From Oribacterium sp. (GTDB lineage Bacteria; Bacillota_A; Clostridia; Lachnospirales; Lachnospiraceae), in NCBI GenBank assembly GCA_004554245.1, contig SFND01000001.1:124001-188000 (forward strand): DNA of 64,000 nt, in the 5' to 3' direction. Shown here piece after piece: positions 50,066 through 58,310 of the stretch (position 1 is the first letter of the stretch; the number at the start of each line of letters is the position of its first letter). Under the pieces are notes generated by a model. That model made no database searches. It was not told the DNA's origin and saw only the letters and a program-made list of their open reading frames with translations. Made by a program: the position numbers and the translations under genes.

Positions 50066-53032
50066 ATGAAGAATTATGAGCTGATCGAGACCAGAAGGAT
50101 CGATGAACTTTCGACCGATGCGTGCATCTACCGTCATACGAAGAGCGGTGCCCGCATCTTTACCATGAAGAACACGGATGACAATAAGGTCTTCAGTATC
50201 GCCTTTCGCACCCCGGCGGAGGACAGCACCGGCGTGGCCCACATCACGGAGCACTCCGTGCTGTGCGGATCTGCGAAGTTTCCGCTGAAGGATCCGTTTG
50301 TGGAGCTTGCAAAGGGCTCCCTCAACACCTTCCTGAACGCGATGACGTATCCGGATAAGACCGTGTATCCGGTTGCCTCCCGCAACGAGAAGGACTTCGA
50401 GCATCTGATGGATGTCTACCTCGACGCGGTGTTCCATCCGAACTGCGTCGAGGATCCGCGTATCCTCCAGCAGGAGGGCTGGCACTATGAGATGATGGAC
50501 GAGCAGGATGCGCTTCGCTATAACGGCGTCGTCTACAACGAGATGAAGGGTGTCTTCTCGAACCCGGAGTCGGTGCTCGAGCGCTACATCATGAACGCCC
50601 TCTTCCCGGATACTTGCTACGCGAACGAGTCCGGCGGTGATCCGGCGGTGATCCCGGAGCTTAGCTTCGACCAGTTCCGCGCGTTCCATGCGCGCTACTA
50701 TCATCCGTCCAATGCCTACATCATCCTGTACGGCGATATGGATATGGAGAAGAAGCTCGCGTGGCTCGATGAGGCCTACCTCTCGGAGTTCGATGCGATC
50801 GATCCGGATTCCGATATCCCGCTGCAGCCGGCGTTTACCGAGCTCCATGAGGAGGAAATCGCGTATTCCGTCGGAGCGCATGAGTCGCTCACAAAAAATA
50901 CCTACCTCGCCTGGAACGTCGTGGTGGATGCACTCGATAATAAGCGGAACCTCGCCCTCGATATCCTGGACTATGTGCTGCTTTCCTCACCGGGTGCGCC
51001 GCTCAAGCAGGCCCTCGTCGAGGCCGGTATCGGAGATGATATCTTCGGCGGCTTCGAGGATGGTATCCGCCAGCCGTATTTTTCTGTCTGTGCGAAGGGC
51101 GCGGATGCGAAGGATAAGAAGCGCTTCCTCTCCATCATCGACACGACCCTCCGGAAGCTGGTGAAGGAGGGCCTCGACCAGCAGGCGATCCTCGCCGCCA
51201 TCAATCATGATGAGTTCCAGTACCGTGAGGCGGACTACGGACGTTCACCGAAGGGCCTCGTCTATGCACTGACTGCGATGGATACCTGGCTCTATGGCCG
51301 GGAACCATGGGAGTATCTCTTCTGTACGCAGTGCTATCAGGAGCTCCGCGAGGACGCGAAGCATGGCTACTTCGAGAAGCTGATCGCAGAGTGTCTGCTG
51401 GACAATCCGCATGCAGCCCTCGTGATCTGTAAGCCGGAGCGCGGGCTCACCGAGAAACGGGAGCAGGCGCTCGCGAAGAAGCTGGCGACGATGAAAAAAG
51501 GGATGACACAGGCGGAGCGGATCGCCTGCATTGACCAGACGAAGGCGCTGAAGGCTTATCAGGAGGAACCGACCTCCGACGAAAACCTCCGGAAGCTTCC
51601 GCTGCTCAGCATCTCTGATATCGGAAAGCAGGCCGAGCGCTATCACTGGGAGGAGAAGCGGGTGGAGGATACTCTGCTGCTCGAGACGAGTCGGGATACC
51701 CGCGGCGTGATGTATCTCCGCTTGAATTTCAATACGCAGTGCCTCACCGAGGAGGAGCTGCCGTACGCTGGTTTCCTGAAGACCGTGCTCGCGTATATGG
51801 ATACGAAGCAGCATAGCTTCCAGGACCTGTCCTCGGATGTTCTGCTGCATACCGGCGGCATGAACTTTGATATGAACGCGTATCCGGACCTCGATCACTA
51901 TAATCACTATACCGGCATCTTCAGTGTGGAGGTGAAGCTGCTCTACGAGCACCTGGACCGTGTCCTCGCACTGATCCGTGAGATCCTGCATACGACGAAG
52001 TTCGAGGATACGAAGCGGATGGCGGAGATCCTCGCGGAGGCCCGCTCCCGGGAGCGGATGAAGATCGAGGGCGCCGGCCACAGCTATGCCGTGAACCGTG
52101 CAAGCGCCTGCTTCTCCGGCACCGGACGATACCAGGATCTCGTGGGCGGCATCAGCTACTACCACTTCATCAACCGCGTCGCGGATGCCTTCCATGCGGA
52201 TCCGACGACCCTCGGCCGGAAGCTCTGGGAGATCGCGGATAAGCTGTTCCGCCTTGAGAACATGTTTGTGTCGATAACGGCGGAGCCACAGGGCATCGCG
52301 GCGTTCGAGCAGATCTATCCGACATGGAAGGAAAACTACCGCTGTGATCTTCGCGAGAAGGAGCTGCTCCGCGAGGTACTGGATGCGGACTATATCGCCG
52401 GTACCCATACAGAAGCCGATGAAGAAAAACCGCAGCTCATCCTCCACGGCAGCCGGAACGAGGGCTTCCGAACCCCGTCCCAGGTAAATTATGTCGCCAG
52501 GGCCGGCTGGTACGATCCGACGAAGCATCCGTATACCGGTGCCCTGCGCGTACTGAAGATGATTCTGAACTACGACTATCTCTGGCTCAATCTCCGTGTG
52601 AAGGGCGGCGCCTATGGCTGCATGGCTGGCTTCGGCCGCTCCGGTGAGGGCTATCTCTGCTCCTACCGGGATCCGCATATTCAGGAGACCCTGGCCTGCT
52701 ATGAGGCGCTTCCGGCGTATATCCGGAGCTTCAGCGCAAGCGAGCGGGATATGACGAAGTACATCATCGGCGCCATCAGTGAGCTGGATACGCCACGTAC
52801 GAACGCCAATGTTGCCGCCCTCAGCGTCAGCGCCTTCCTCTCCCATGTGTCGAACGAGGCACTGCAGCGAGAGCGCGACCAGGTGCTCGCGACGACGGTA
52901 GAGGATATCCGCGCACTTTCGGACTATGTGGAGGCGGTGCTGGCGACCGGTGCCGGCTGCACCATCGGCAGTGGAACAGAAATCGATGCACATCAGGATC
53001 TCTTCCTGACAACAGAGGAGCTTTTTAAATGA
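50066..53032 (+). CDS. M16C family zinc metalloprotease (presequence-protease-like)
   Basis: Large peptidase of 988 residues in the insulinase/PreP fold: two halves closing over short peptides. The inverted zinc motif HxxEH is in AHITEHSVLCGS (about 54-65), followed by the downstream glutamate in YNGVVYNEMKGVFSNPE. PreP-type phrases include PFVELAKGSLNTFLNAMTYPDKTVYPVAS (in part) and LRVKGGAYGCMAGF late in the protein. No signal peptide, so it is likely cytosolic peptide degradation. AAGAGGAAG precedes the ATG. Its TGA overlaps the era start. Confidence 0.92.
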   Translation: MKNYELIETRRIDELSTDACIYRHTKSGARIFTMKNTDDNKVFSIAFRTPAEDSTGVAHITEHSVLCGSAKFPLKDPFVELAKGSLNTFLNAMTYPDKTVYPVASRNEKDFEHLMDVYLDAVFHPNCVEDPRILQQEGWHYEMMDEQDALRYNGVVYNEMKGVFSNPESVLERYIMNALFPDTCYANESGGDPAVIPELSFDQFRAFHARYYHPSNAYIILYGDMDMEKKLAWLDEAYLSEFDAIDPDSDIPLQPAFTELHEEEIAYSVGAHESLTKNTYLAWNVVVDALDNKRNLALDILDYVLLSSPGAPLKQALVEAGIGDDIFGGFEDGIRQPYFSVCAKGADAKDKKRFLSIIDTTLRKLVKEGLDQQAILAAINHDEFQYREADYGRSPKGLVYALTAMDTWLYGREPWEYLFCTQCYQELREDAKHGYFEKLIAECLLDNPHAALVICKPERGLTEKREQALAKKLATMKKGMTQAERIACIDQTKALKAYQEEPTSDENLRKLPLLSISDIGKQAERYHWEEKRVEDTLLLETSRDTRGVMYLRLNFNTQCLTEEELPYAGFLKTVLAYMDTKQHSFQDLSSDVLLHTGGMNFDMNAYPDLDHYNHYTGIFSVEVKLLYEHLDRVLALIREILHTTKFEDTKRMAEILAEARSRERMKIEGAGHSYAVNRASACFSGTGRYQDLVGGISYYHFINRVADAFHADPTTLGRKLWEIADKLFRLENMFVSITAEPQGIAAFEQIYPTWKENYRCDLREKELLREVLDADYIAGTHTEADEEKPQLILHGSRNEGFRTPSQVNYVARAGWYDPTKHPYTGALRVLKMILNYDYLWLNLRVKGGAYGCMAGFGRSGEGYLCSYRDPHIQETLACYEALPAYIRSFSASERDMTKYIIGAISELDTPRTNANVAALSVSAFLSHVSNEALQRERDQVLATTVEDIRALSDYVEAVLATGAGCTIGSGTEIDAHQDLFLTTEELFK

Positions 53033-53925
53033 TCAAGACAGGCTTTGTGGCGCTCGTGGGGCGCCCGAATGTAGGAAAATCAACCTTGATGAATCACGTG
53101 ATCGGCCAGAAGATCGCCATCACCTCGGAGAAGCCACAGACGACCCGTGGCCGTATCCAGACGGTCTATGACGACGAACGCGGCCAGATCATCTTTCTCG
53201 ACACGCCGGGTATTCACAAGGCGGCCAATAAGCTCGGCGAGTACATGGACCATGTGGCGGAGAAAACCCTCGAGGACGTCGATGTTATCGTCTGGCTCGT
53301 GGAGCCGACCACCTATATCGGCGCCGGTGAGCAGCACATCGCGGAGGTGATGAAGAAGTACGACAAGCCGAAGATCCTCGTGATCAATAAGATCGATACC
53401 CTGAAGGATCCGGCGGTCGAGCTGACGGCGGCCATCGAGAAGTATCGTGACCTTATGGAGTTCACAGAGATCGTTCCGGTCTCTGCCGCGCGTGCCCGAA
53501 ACATTGACGAACTGAAAAAGGTGATTTTTCAGTACCTTCCGGAAGGGCCTCGTTACTATGATGAGGATACCGTGACCGACCAGACGATGCGTGAGATCGC
53601 GGGTGAGCTGATCCGTGAGCAGGCGCTTCGGAAGCTGAAGGATGAGGTGCCACATGGCATCGCGGTGCTGATCGACGAGATGCACCAGCGGAAGACCGGC
53701 ATCTGGGACATCAAGGCGACCATCGTCTGCGAGCGGGATGCGCATAAGGGTATCATCATCGGAAAGGGCGGCGCGATGCTGAAGCGCATCGGTACCGGTG
53801 CCCGTATCCAGATCGAGCGTATGACGGAGGATAAGGTGAATCTCCAGCTTTTCGTCAAGGTACGAAAGGACTGGCGTGATTCGGATACCTTCCTGAAGAA
53901 CTACGGCTTTAAGGACGAGACCTGA
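53029..53925 (+). CDS. era: GTPase Era
   Basis: Ras-like GTPase that binds the 3' end of 16S rRNA during 30S assembly. The 298 residues have G1 GRPNVGKST (about 10-18), switch I TTRGRIQ, G3 DTPGIHK, G4 NKID and the C-terminal KH domain with GKGGAMLKRIGTGAR. The ATG lies in the preceding stop (ATGA), so it is coupled to the M16C protease gene. recO follows after five bases, a standard era-recO order in Firmicutes. Confidence 0.96.
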   Translation: MIKTGFVALVGRPNVGKSTLMNHVIGQKIAITSEKPQTTRGRIQTVYDDERGQIIFLDTPGIHKAANKLGEYMDHVAEKTLEDVDVIVWLVEPTTYIGAGEQHIAEVMKKYDKPKILVINKIDTLKDPAVELTAAIEKYRDLMEFTEIVPVSAARARNIDELKKVIFQYLPEGPRYYDEDTVTDQTMREIAGELIREQALRKLKDEVPHGIAVLIDEMHQRKTGIWDIKATIVCERDAHKGIIIGKGGAMLKRIGTGARIQIERMTEDKVNLQLFVKVRKDWRDSDTFLKNYGFKDET

Positions 53926-53930
53926 GCGCC

Positions 53931-54575
53931 ATGCAGGAGGAACTTGTTTTTCACGGGCTGGTGCTGAACTCGGCCTCGTCCCGTGATTTTGATAAGCGGC
54001 TCTGTGTTCTCACGAAGGAGCAGGGAAAGATCACCGTCTGGGCGTCGGGCGCGAAGAAGCCGGGTTCCCCGCTCATGGCGGCGACACGGAATTTCGTCTT
54101 CGGTGCGTTCAGCGTGACGAAGGGAAGGGCCGGCTATAATCTCCGCTCGGTGAAGGTGAACGAGTATTTCGAGGACATCGCGCTGGATCTCGTCAACGCC
54201 TGCTACGGTTCGTATCTGCTGGAGCTGGCGGAGCTCGTCGCCCAGGAGAATCTTCCGGCGGAGGAGCTGGTGAATCTCATCTACCTGTCGCTCCGGGCGA
54301 TTCTGAAGGAGAGTATCCCGAACGAGCTGGTACGGCGTATCTACGAGCTTCGGGTGCTCCTTTTAAATGGCGAGTACACAGAGCTTCCACCACTCGAGGC
54401 CTCCGACGCCTGCTGCTATGCCTGGCAGTATGTACTGGAGTCGCCGCTCACGAAGCTCTACACCTTCACGCTGACCCCGGGCGTACTCATCGAGTTTTCG
54501 CAGAACGTGGATCTCGTGCTCCGCGACGCGTTGCCGTACCACTTCCGCTCGCTCGATATCCTGAAAGCACTGTGA
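53931..54575 (+). CDS. recO: DNA repair protein RecO
   Basis: Mediator that loads RecA with RecR and anneals single strands. The 214 residues show an N-terminal OB fold (HGLVLNSASSRDFDKRLCVLTKEQGKITVWASGAKKPGS, in part) and a helical domain. The zinc-finger cysteines present in many RecO proteins are missing; only a CC pair (DACCYAW) occurs near residue 161, and the protein ends about 30 residues short of the usual length. Five bases after era. Confidence 0.88.
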   Translation: MQEELVFHGLVLNSASSRDFDKRLCVLTKEQGKITVWASGAKKPGSPLMAATRNFVFGAFSVTKGRAGYNLRSVKVNEYFEDIALDLVNACYGSYLLELAELVAQENLPAEELVNLIYLSLRAILKESIPNELVRRIYELRVLLLNGEYTELPPLEASDACCYAWQYVLESPLTKLYTFTLTPGVLIEFSQNVDLVLRDALPYHFRSLDILKAL

Positions 54576-54719
54576 CGCGACGTCTGTTTGTACGGGCGCA
54601 AAAACAGGCAGGGGCTGGATTTTTCGACGGTCCCGATGTATAGTTGGATGAAGCGTCTATCGGCGCAGTACTGATTAACTTTATTCTTGGTCGCACTCCG
54701 GCGACAGAAAGAGGAAAAC

Positions 54720-56114
54720 ATGCCAAAGAATTACACCATGGACACCATCGTTTCTCTTGCGAAGTCAAGAGGTTTTGTTTATCCGGGTTCTGAGATCTAC
54801 GGTGGTCTCGCAAATACCTGGGACTACGGCAATCTCGGCGTTGAGTTAAAGAACAACGTAAAGAGAGCCTGGTGGAAGAAATTTATTCAGGAGTCCAAAT
54901 ATAACGTCGGTATCGACTGCGCGATCCTGATGAATCCGCAGACCTGGGTCGCATCCGGACATCTCGCATCCTTCTCCGATCCGCTGATGGACTGTAAGGA
55001 GTGTCACGAGCGTTTCCGTGCAGATAAGCTGATCGAGGATTTCGCAGAGGCAAACGGTATCGATATCGGTGGTTCCGCGGATGCGATGTCGAAGGAAGAG
55101 ATGGAAGCATTCATCGAGGAACATCAGGTTCCATGTCCTACCTGCGGTAAGCATAACTTCACCGGTATCCGTCAGTTCAACCTTATGTTCAAGACCTTCC
55201 AGGGCGTTACAGAGGATGCGAAGAATGCCGTATATCTCCGTCCGGAGACCGCACAGGGTATCTTCGTAAACTTCAAGAATGTACAGCGTTCTTCCCGTAA
55301 GAAGCTTCCGTTTGGTATCGGTCAGATCGGTAAGTCCTTCCGTAACGAGATCACACCGGGTAACTTCACCTTCCGTACGAGAGAGTTCGAGCAGATGGAG
55401 CTCGAGTTCTTCTGTAAGCCGGATACGGACCTCGAGTGGTTTGCATACTGGAAGCAGTTCTGCCTTGACTGGCTGCTTTCGCTCGGCATTCCGAAGGATA
55501 TGCTTCGTGCCAGAGACCACTCTCCGGAGGAGCTCTGCTTCTATTCGAAGGCAACCACCGATCTCGAGTTCACCTTCCCGTTTGGCTGGGGTGAGCTCTG
55601 GGGTATCGCGGACAGAACCGATTACGATCTCGGACAGCACGAGAAGACCTCCGGTCAGGATATGACCTACTTCGATGAGGAGACCAACACGCATTACATC
55701 CCGTATGTTATTGAGCCGTCCCTCGGTGCGGATCGTGTCACCCTTGCCTTCCTCTGCGCAGCATATGATGTGGAAGAGCTGGAGGGTGGCGATGAGCGTA
55801 CCGTCCTTCGTTTCCATCCGGCCATCGCACCTGTAAAGGTAGGTATCCTTCCGCTTTCGAAGAAGCTGGCAGAGCCGGCACAGGCCATCCATGATGAGCT
55901 TGCGAAGTACTGGAACGTCGAGTACGACGACCGTGGAAACATCGGTAAGCGTTACAGAAGACAGGATGAGATCGGTACACCGTACTGCGTAACCTATGAT
56001 TTCGATTCGGAGAACGATCACTGCGTCACGATCCGTGAGCGTGATTCCATGGCACAGGAGCGTATTCCGATCGATCAGCTGAAGAGCTACTTCGAGGAGA
56101 AGCTCGCATTCTAA
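54720..56114 (+). CDS. glyQS: Glycyl-tRNA synthetase (homodimeric type)
   Basis: Class II synthetase charging tRNA-Gly, 464 residues, the single-chain alpha2 type rather than the bacterial alpha/beta heterotetramer. Class II motifs: FNLMFKT, YLRPETAQGIFVNFKN (motif 2 region), FGIGQIGKSFRNEITPGNF, RTREFEQMELEFF and the anticodon-binding C-terminus (APVKVGILPLSKK). Start at 54720 follows GAAAGAGGA. The 144 bases upstream contain no T-box or glycine riboswitch features. Confidence 0.96.
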   Translation: MPKNYTMDTIVSLAKSRGFVYPGSEIYGGLANTWDYGNLGVELKNNVKRAWWKKFIQESKYNVGIDCAILMNPQTWVASGHLASFSDPLMDCKECHERFRADKLIEDFAEANGIDIGGSADAMSKEEMEAFIEEHQVPCPTCGKHNFTGIRQFNLMFKTFQGVTEDAKNAVYLRPETAQGIFVNFKNVQRSSRKKLPFGIGQIGKSFRNEITPGNFTFRTREFEQMELEFFCKPDTDLEWFAYWKQFCLDWLLSLGIPKDMLRARDHSPEELCFYSKATTDLEFTFPFGWGELWGIADRTDYDLGQHEKTSGQDMTYFDEETNTHYIPYVIEPSLGADRVTLAFLCAAYDVEELEGGDERTVLRFHPAIAPVKVGILPLSKKLAEPAQAIHDELAKYWNVEYDDRGNIGKRYRRQDEIGTPYCVTYDFDSENDHCVTIRERDSMAQERIPIDQLKSYFEEKLAF

Positions 56115-56135
56115 GTTTTTATAGCGTCTGAATAG

Positions 56136-56167
56136 AGGCCCATCCCGGGATTCGGGGTGGGCCTTTT
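56136..56167 (+). terminator. Terminator of glyQS
   Basis: AGGCCCATCCC pairs with GGGGTGGGCCTTTT. Confidence 0.9.
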
Positions 56168-56281
56168 GGTAAACGGAGTGTTTGGGCTCTCGACGGAGGT
56201 TTACTTCACAAATTCGTAACATATGGAAATTATAATATAATCCTGTATAGTAGAAGAGGATTGAAACAGGAGAGAATGCTT

Positions 56282-57328
56282 ATGAAGCATATAGGACTGA
56301 TGGGGCGTGTGGGCGTCAGCTTCTTCGTCAGCACGGTGCTGCCACTGGTGCTGATGTTTCTGATGTTCCGCGGAGACATCACGATGGGAACGAATATGGC
56401 GATTCTGATTCTTGCAGGTCTTTTTCTGATCTGCTGGATCTATATGGGGATCGTGCGTCCGGTCGATGAGCTGAAGGCGGCGGCGAAGCGCATCGAGTCC
56501 GGAGATCTCGATTTCACGCTGGAAGCAGAGACGAACGACGAGTTCGGTGAGCTGATGCAGGCCTTCGATGAGATGCGGATTCGTCTCAAGGAAACCCAGG
56601 AGGAGAAGATACGAAACGATACAGCCAACCGTGAGCTGGTCTCCAACATTGCCCATGATCTGAAGACGCCGCTGACGGCGATCAAGGGCTACAGCGAGGG
56701 CCTGCTCGATGGGGTCGCCAGCAGTCCGGAGATGCAGCGGAAGTATATTCGGACCATCAACAACAAGGCGGCGGAGATGGATCGCCTGATCGACGAGCTG
56801 CGCTACTATGTGAAGGTCGAGTCGGATAAGATCCCGTATGATTTTCAGCATATCTGTGTGAAGGATTATTTCCAGGACTGTGCGGAGGAGATCGGACTCG
56901 ATATGGATTCGCAGGGAATCCGATTCAGCTATCGCAATACGATCGACCCGGAGGTGGAGATGATCGCGGATCCGGAGCAGCTCCGGAAGGTGATCAGTAA
57001 CATCATTTCGAATTCTGTGAAATATATGGATAAGGAAGAAAAGGAGATCGCGCTGAGTCTGGAGGATGCCGGGGATTTCATCCAGGTGAATATCCGGGAT
57101 AACGGAAAGGGCATCTCCCGCTCGGATCTGCCGTATATTTTCCAGCGTTTCTTCCGGGCGGACAGCTCGCGCAATTCGATGAAGGGGGGATCCGGTATCG
57201 GCCTTTCCATCGTGAAGAAGATCATAGAGGACAGTGGCGGACGGATCTGGGCGAGCTCGAAGGAGGGCGAGGAAACCACGATTCATTTCGTTTTACGTAA
57301 ATACATCAAGAGCCCGAAGGAGGCGTAA
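56282..57328 (+). CDS. Sensor histidine kinase with minimal sensing region
   Basis: Membrane kinase of 348 residues. Two transmembrane helices (about 9-29 and 38-56) are separated by only a few residues, so it likely senses within the membrane or through a partner. A HAMP domain (IVRPVDELKAAAKRIESGDLDF, in part), HisKA with His in NIAHDLKTPLTAI, and HATPase motifs SNIISNSVKYM, RDNGKGISRSDL and GGSGIGLSIVKK follow. Start at 56282 was chosen for spacing to CAGGAGAG. The response regulator gene follows by three bases. Confidence 0.9.
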   Translation: MKHIGLMGRVGVSFFVSTVLPLVLMFLMFRGDITMGTNMAILILAGLFLICWIYMGIVRPVDELKAAAKRIESGDLDFTLEAETNDEFGELMQAFDEMRIRLKETQEEKIRNDTANRELVSNIAHDLKTPLTAIKGYSEGLLDGVASSPEMQRKYIRTINNKAAEMDRLIDELRYYVKVESDKIPYDFQHICVKDYFQDCAEEIGLDMDSQGIRFSYRNTIDPEVEMIADPEQLRKVISNIISNSVKYMDKEEKEIALSLEDAGDFIQVNIRDNGKGISRSDLPYIFQRFFRADSSRNSMKGGSGIGLSIVKKIIEDSGGRIWASSKEGEETTIHFVLRKYIKSPKEA

Positions 57329-57331
57329 ACT

Positions 57332-58033
57332 ATGGATGAGGATAAGAAGAACATACTGATTATAGAGGATGAGCAGTCGATTGCGGAGCTGGAGCGGGAT
57401 TATCTGGAGATTTCCGGCTTTTCCGTCGATATCGCATCCGATGGTGATACCGGTCTTCAGAAGGCACTGGAGGGCGACTATGCAATCATCATCCTGGATC
57501 TGATGCTGCCGGGAAAGGACGGCTTCCAGGTATGTAAGGAGGTCCGGGAGATGAAGGATATACCGATCATCATCGTTTCTGCACGGAAGGATGATATCGA
57601 TAAGATCCGAGGACTTGGTCTCGGCGCCGATGATTATGTGACGAAGCCGTTTTCTGCATCGGAGATGGTGGCCCGGGTGAAGGCGCATATGGCACGGTAT
57701 GCACGTCTCGTCGGCAGCGGCCGGGAGGAGAGCGGGGTTATCGAGATTCATGGACTGAAGATCGATCCGAGTGCCCGCCGCGTATTCGTGAACGGAGAGG
57801 AGCGGACCTTTACGACGAAGGAGTTCGACCTTCTCTGCTTCCTCGCCTCGCATCCGAATCATGTATACACGAAGGCGGAGCTCTTCAAGGAGATCTGGAA
57901 GATGGATTCCGTCGGTGACATCGCGACCGTCACGGTGCATATCAAGAAGATCCGCGAGAAGATCGAGATGGATTCTGCGAAGCCACAGTATATCGAAACC
58001 ATCTGGGGTGTCGGATACCGCTTTAAGGTCTGA
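57332..58033 (+). CDS. OmpR/PhoB-family response regulator
   Basis: DNA-binding response regulator of 233 residues, partner of the preceding kinase. Receiver domain with IIEDE acidic pocket, phospho-acceptor Asp in IIILDLMLPGKDGF (about Asp55), and conserved Lys in YVTKPF; the C-terminal winged helix has FTTKEFDLLCFLASHPNHVYTK (in part), VTVHIKKIREKIE and ETIWGVGYRFKV. GGAGG inside the end of the kinase gene serves as ribosome site. Target genes unknown; no transporter or resistance gene is adjacent. Confidence 0.93.
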   Translation: MDEDKKNILIIEDEQSIAELERDYLEISGFSVDIASDGDTGLQKALEGDYAIIILDLMLPGKDGFQVCKEVREMKDIPIIIVSARKDDIDKIRGLGLGADDYVTKPFSASEMVARVKAHMARYARLVGSGREESGVIEIHGLKIDPSARRVFVNGEERTFTTKEFDLLCFLASHPNHVYTKAELFKEIWKMDSVGDIATVTVHIKKIREKIEMDSAKPQYIETIWGVGYRFKV

Positions 58034-58054
58034 CCGTGAGCTGTCCAGATTTAT

Positions 58055-58103
58055 AAAGCCTTTGAAATTCTTTGATTTACGATGGAATTTCTTAGGCTTT
58101 TTT
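58055..58103 (+). terminator. Terminator of the two-component operon
   Basis: AAAGCCTTTGAAATTC pairs with GAATTTCTTAGGCTTT (two mismatches), followed by TTT. Confidence 0.8.
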
Positions 58104-58124
58104 GCGTGGAAAAAATAATTCGAG

Positions 58125-58140
58125 ATGTAAACGTTTACAT
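58125..58140. promoter_or_regulatory. Perfect cre-like palindrome upstream of ppdK
   Basis: ATGTAAACGTTTACAT, fully self-complementary, matches the CcpA/LacI-family operator consensus (TGWAARCGYTWWCA). It ends 13 bases before the -35, a location compatible with CcpA activation or with control by another LacI-type regulator. Confidence 0.75.
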
Positions 58141-58153
58141 TTTCTGTTCAGAC

Positions 58154-58182
58154 TTTACTAACAATTTTTCCTAAAGTATAAT
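58154..58182 (+). promoter_or_regulatory. Promoter of ppdK
   Basis: TTTACT (58154-58159), 17 bases, TATAAT (58177-58182). The leader is about 120 bases. Confidence 0.75.
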
Positions 58183-58310
58183 TCGAATAGAGATTTTTCC
58201 TCGACATGGGTTAAATCGTATGAGTCGTTTTGCAGAGATCGCCGTCCATGTGTACGGCCTTTTTTTAAGAGATGCACTCATCAACATACATAGGATTAGG
58301 AGGATAAGCG

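Noticed and set aside
51245..52993. Long minus-strand open frame opposite the M16C protease gene
   Set aside because: Shadow of a well supported gene, no ribosome site and no protein-like features.
54576..54719. Possible T-box or glycine riboswitch before glycyl-tRNA synthetase
   Set aside because: No T-box core (GGTGG-AACCGCG type) or glycine aptamer features were found, and the region is too short for a full T-box plus terminator.
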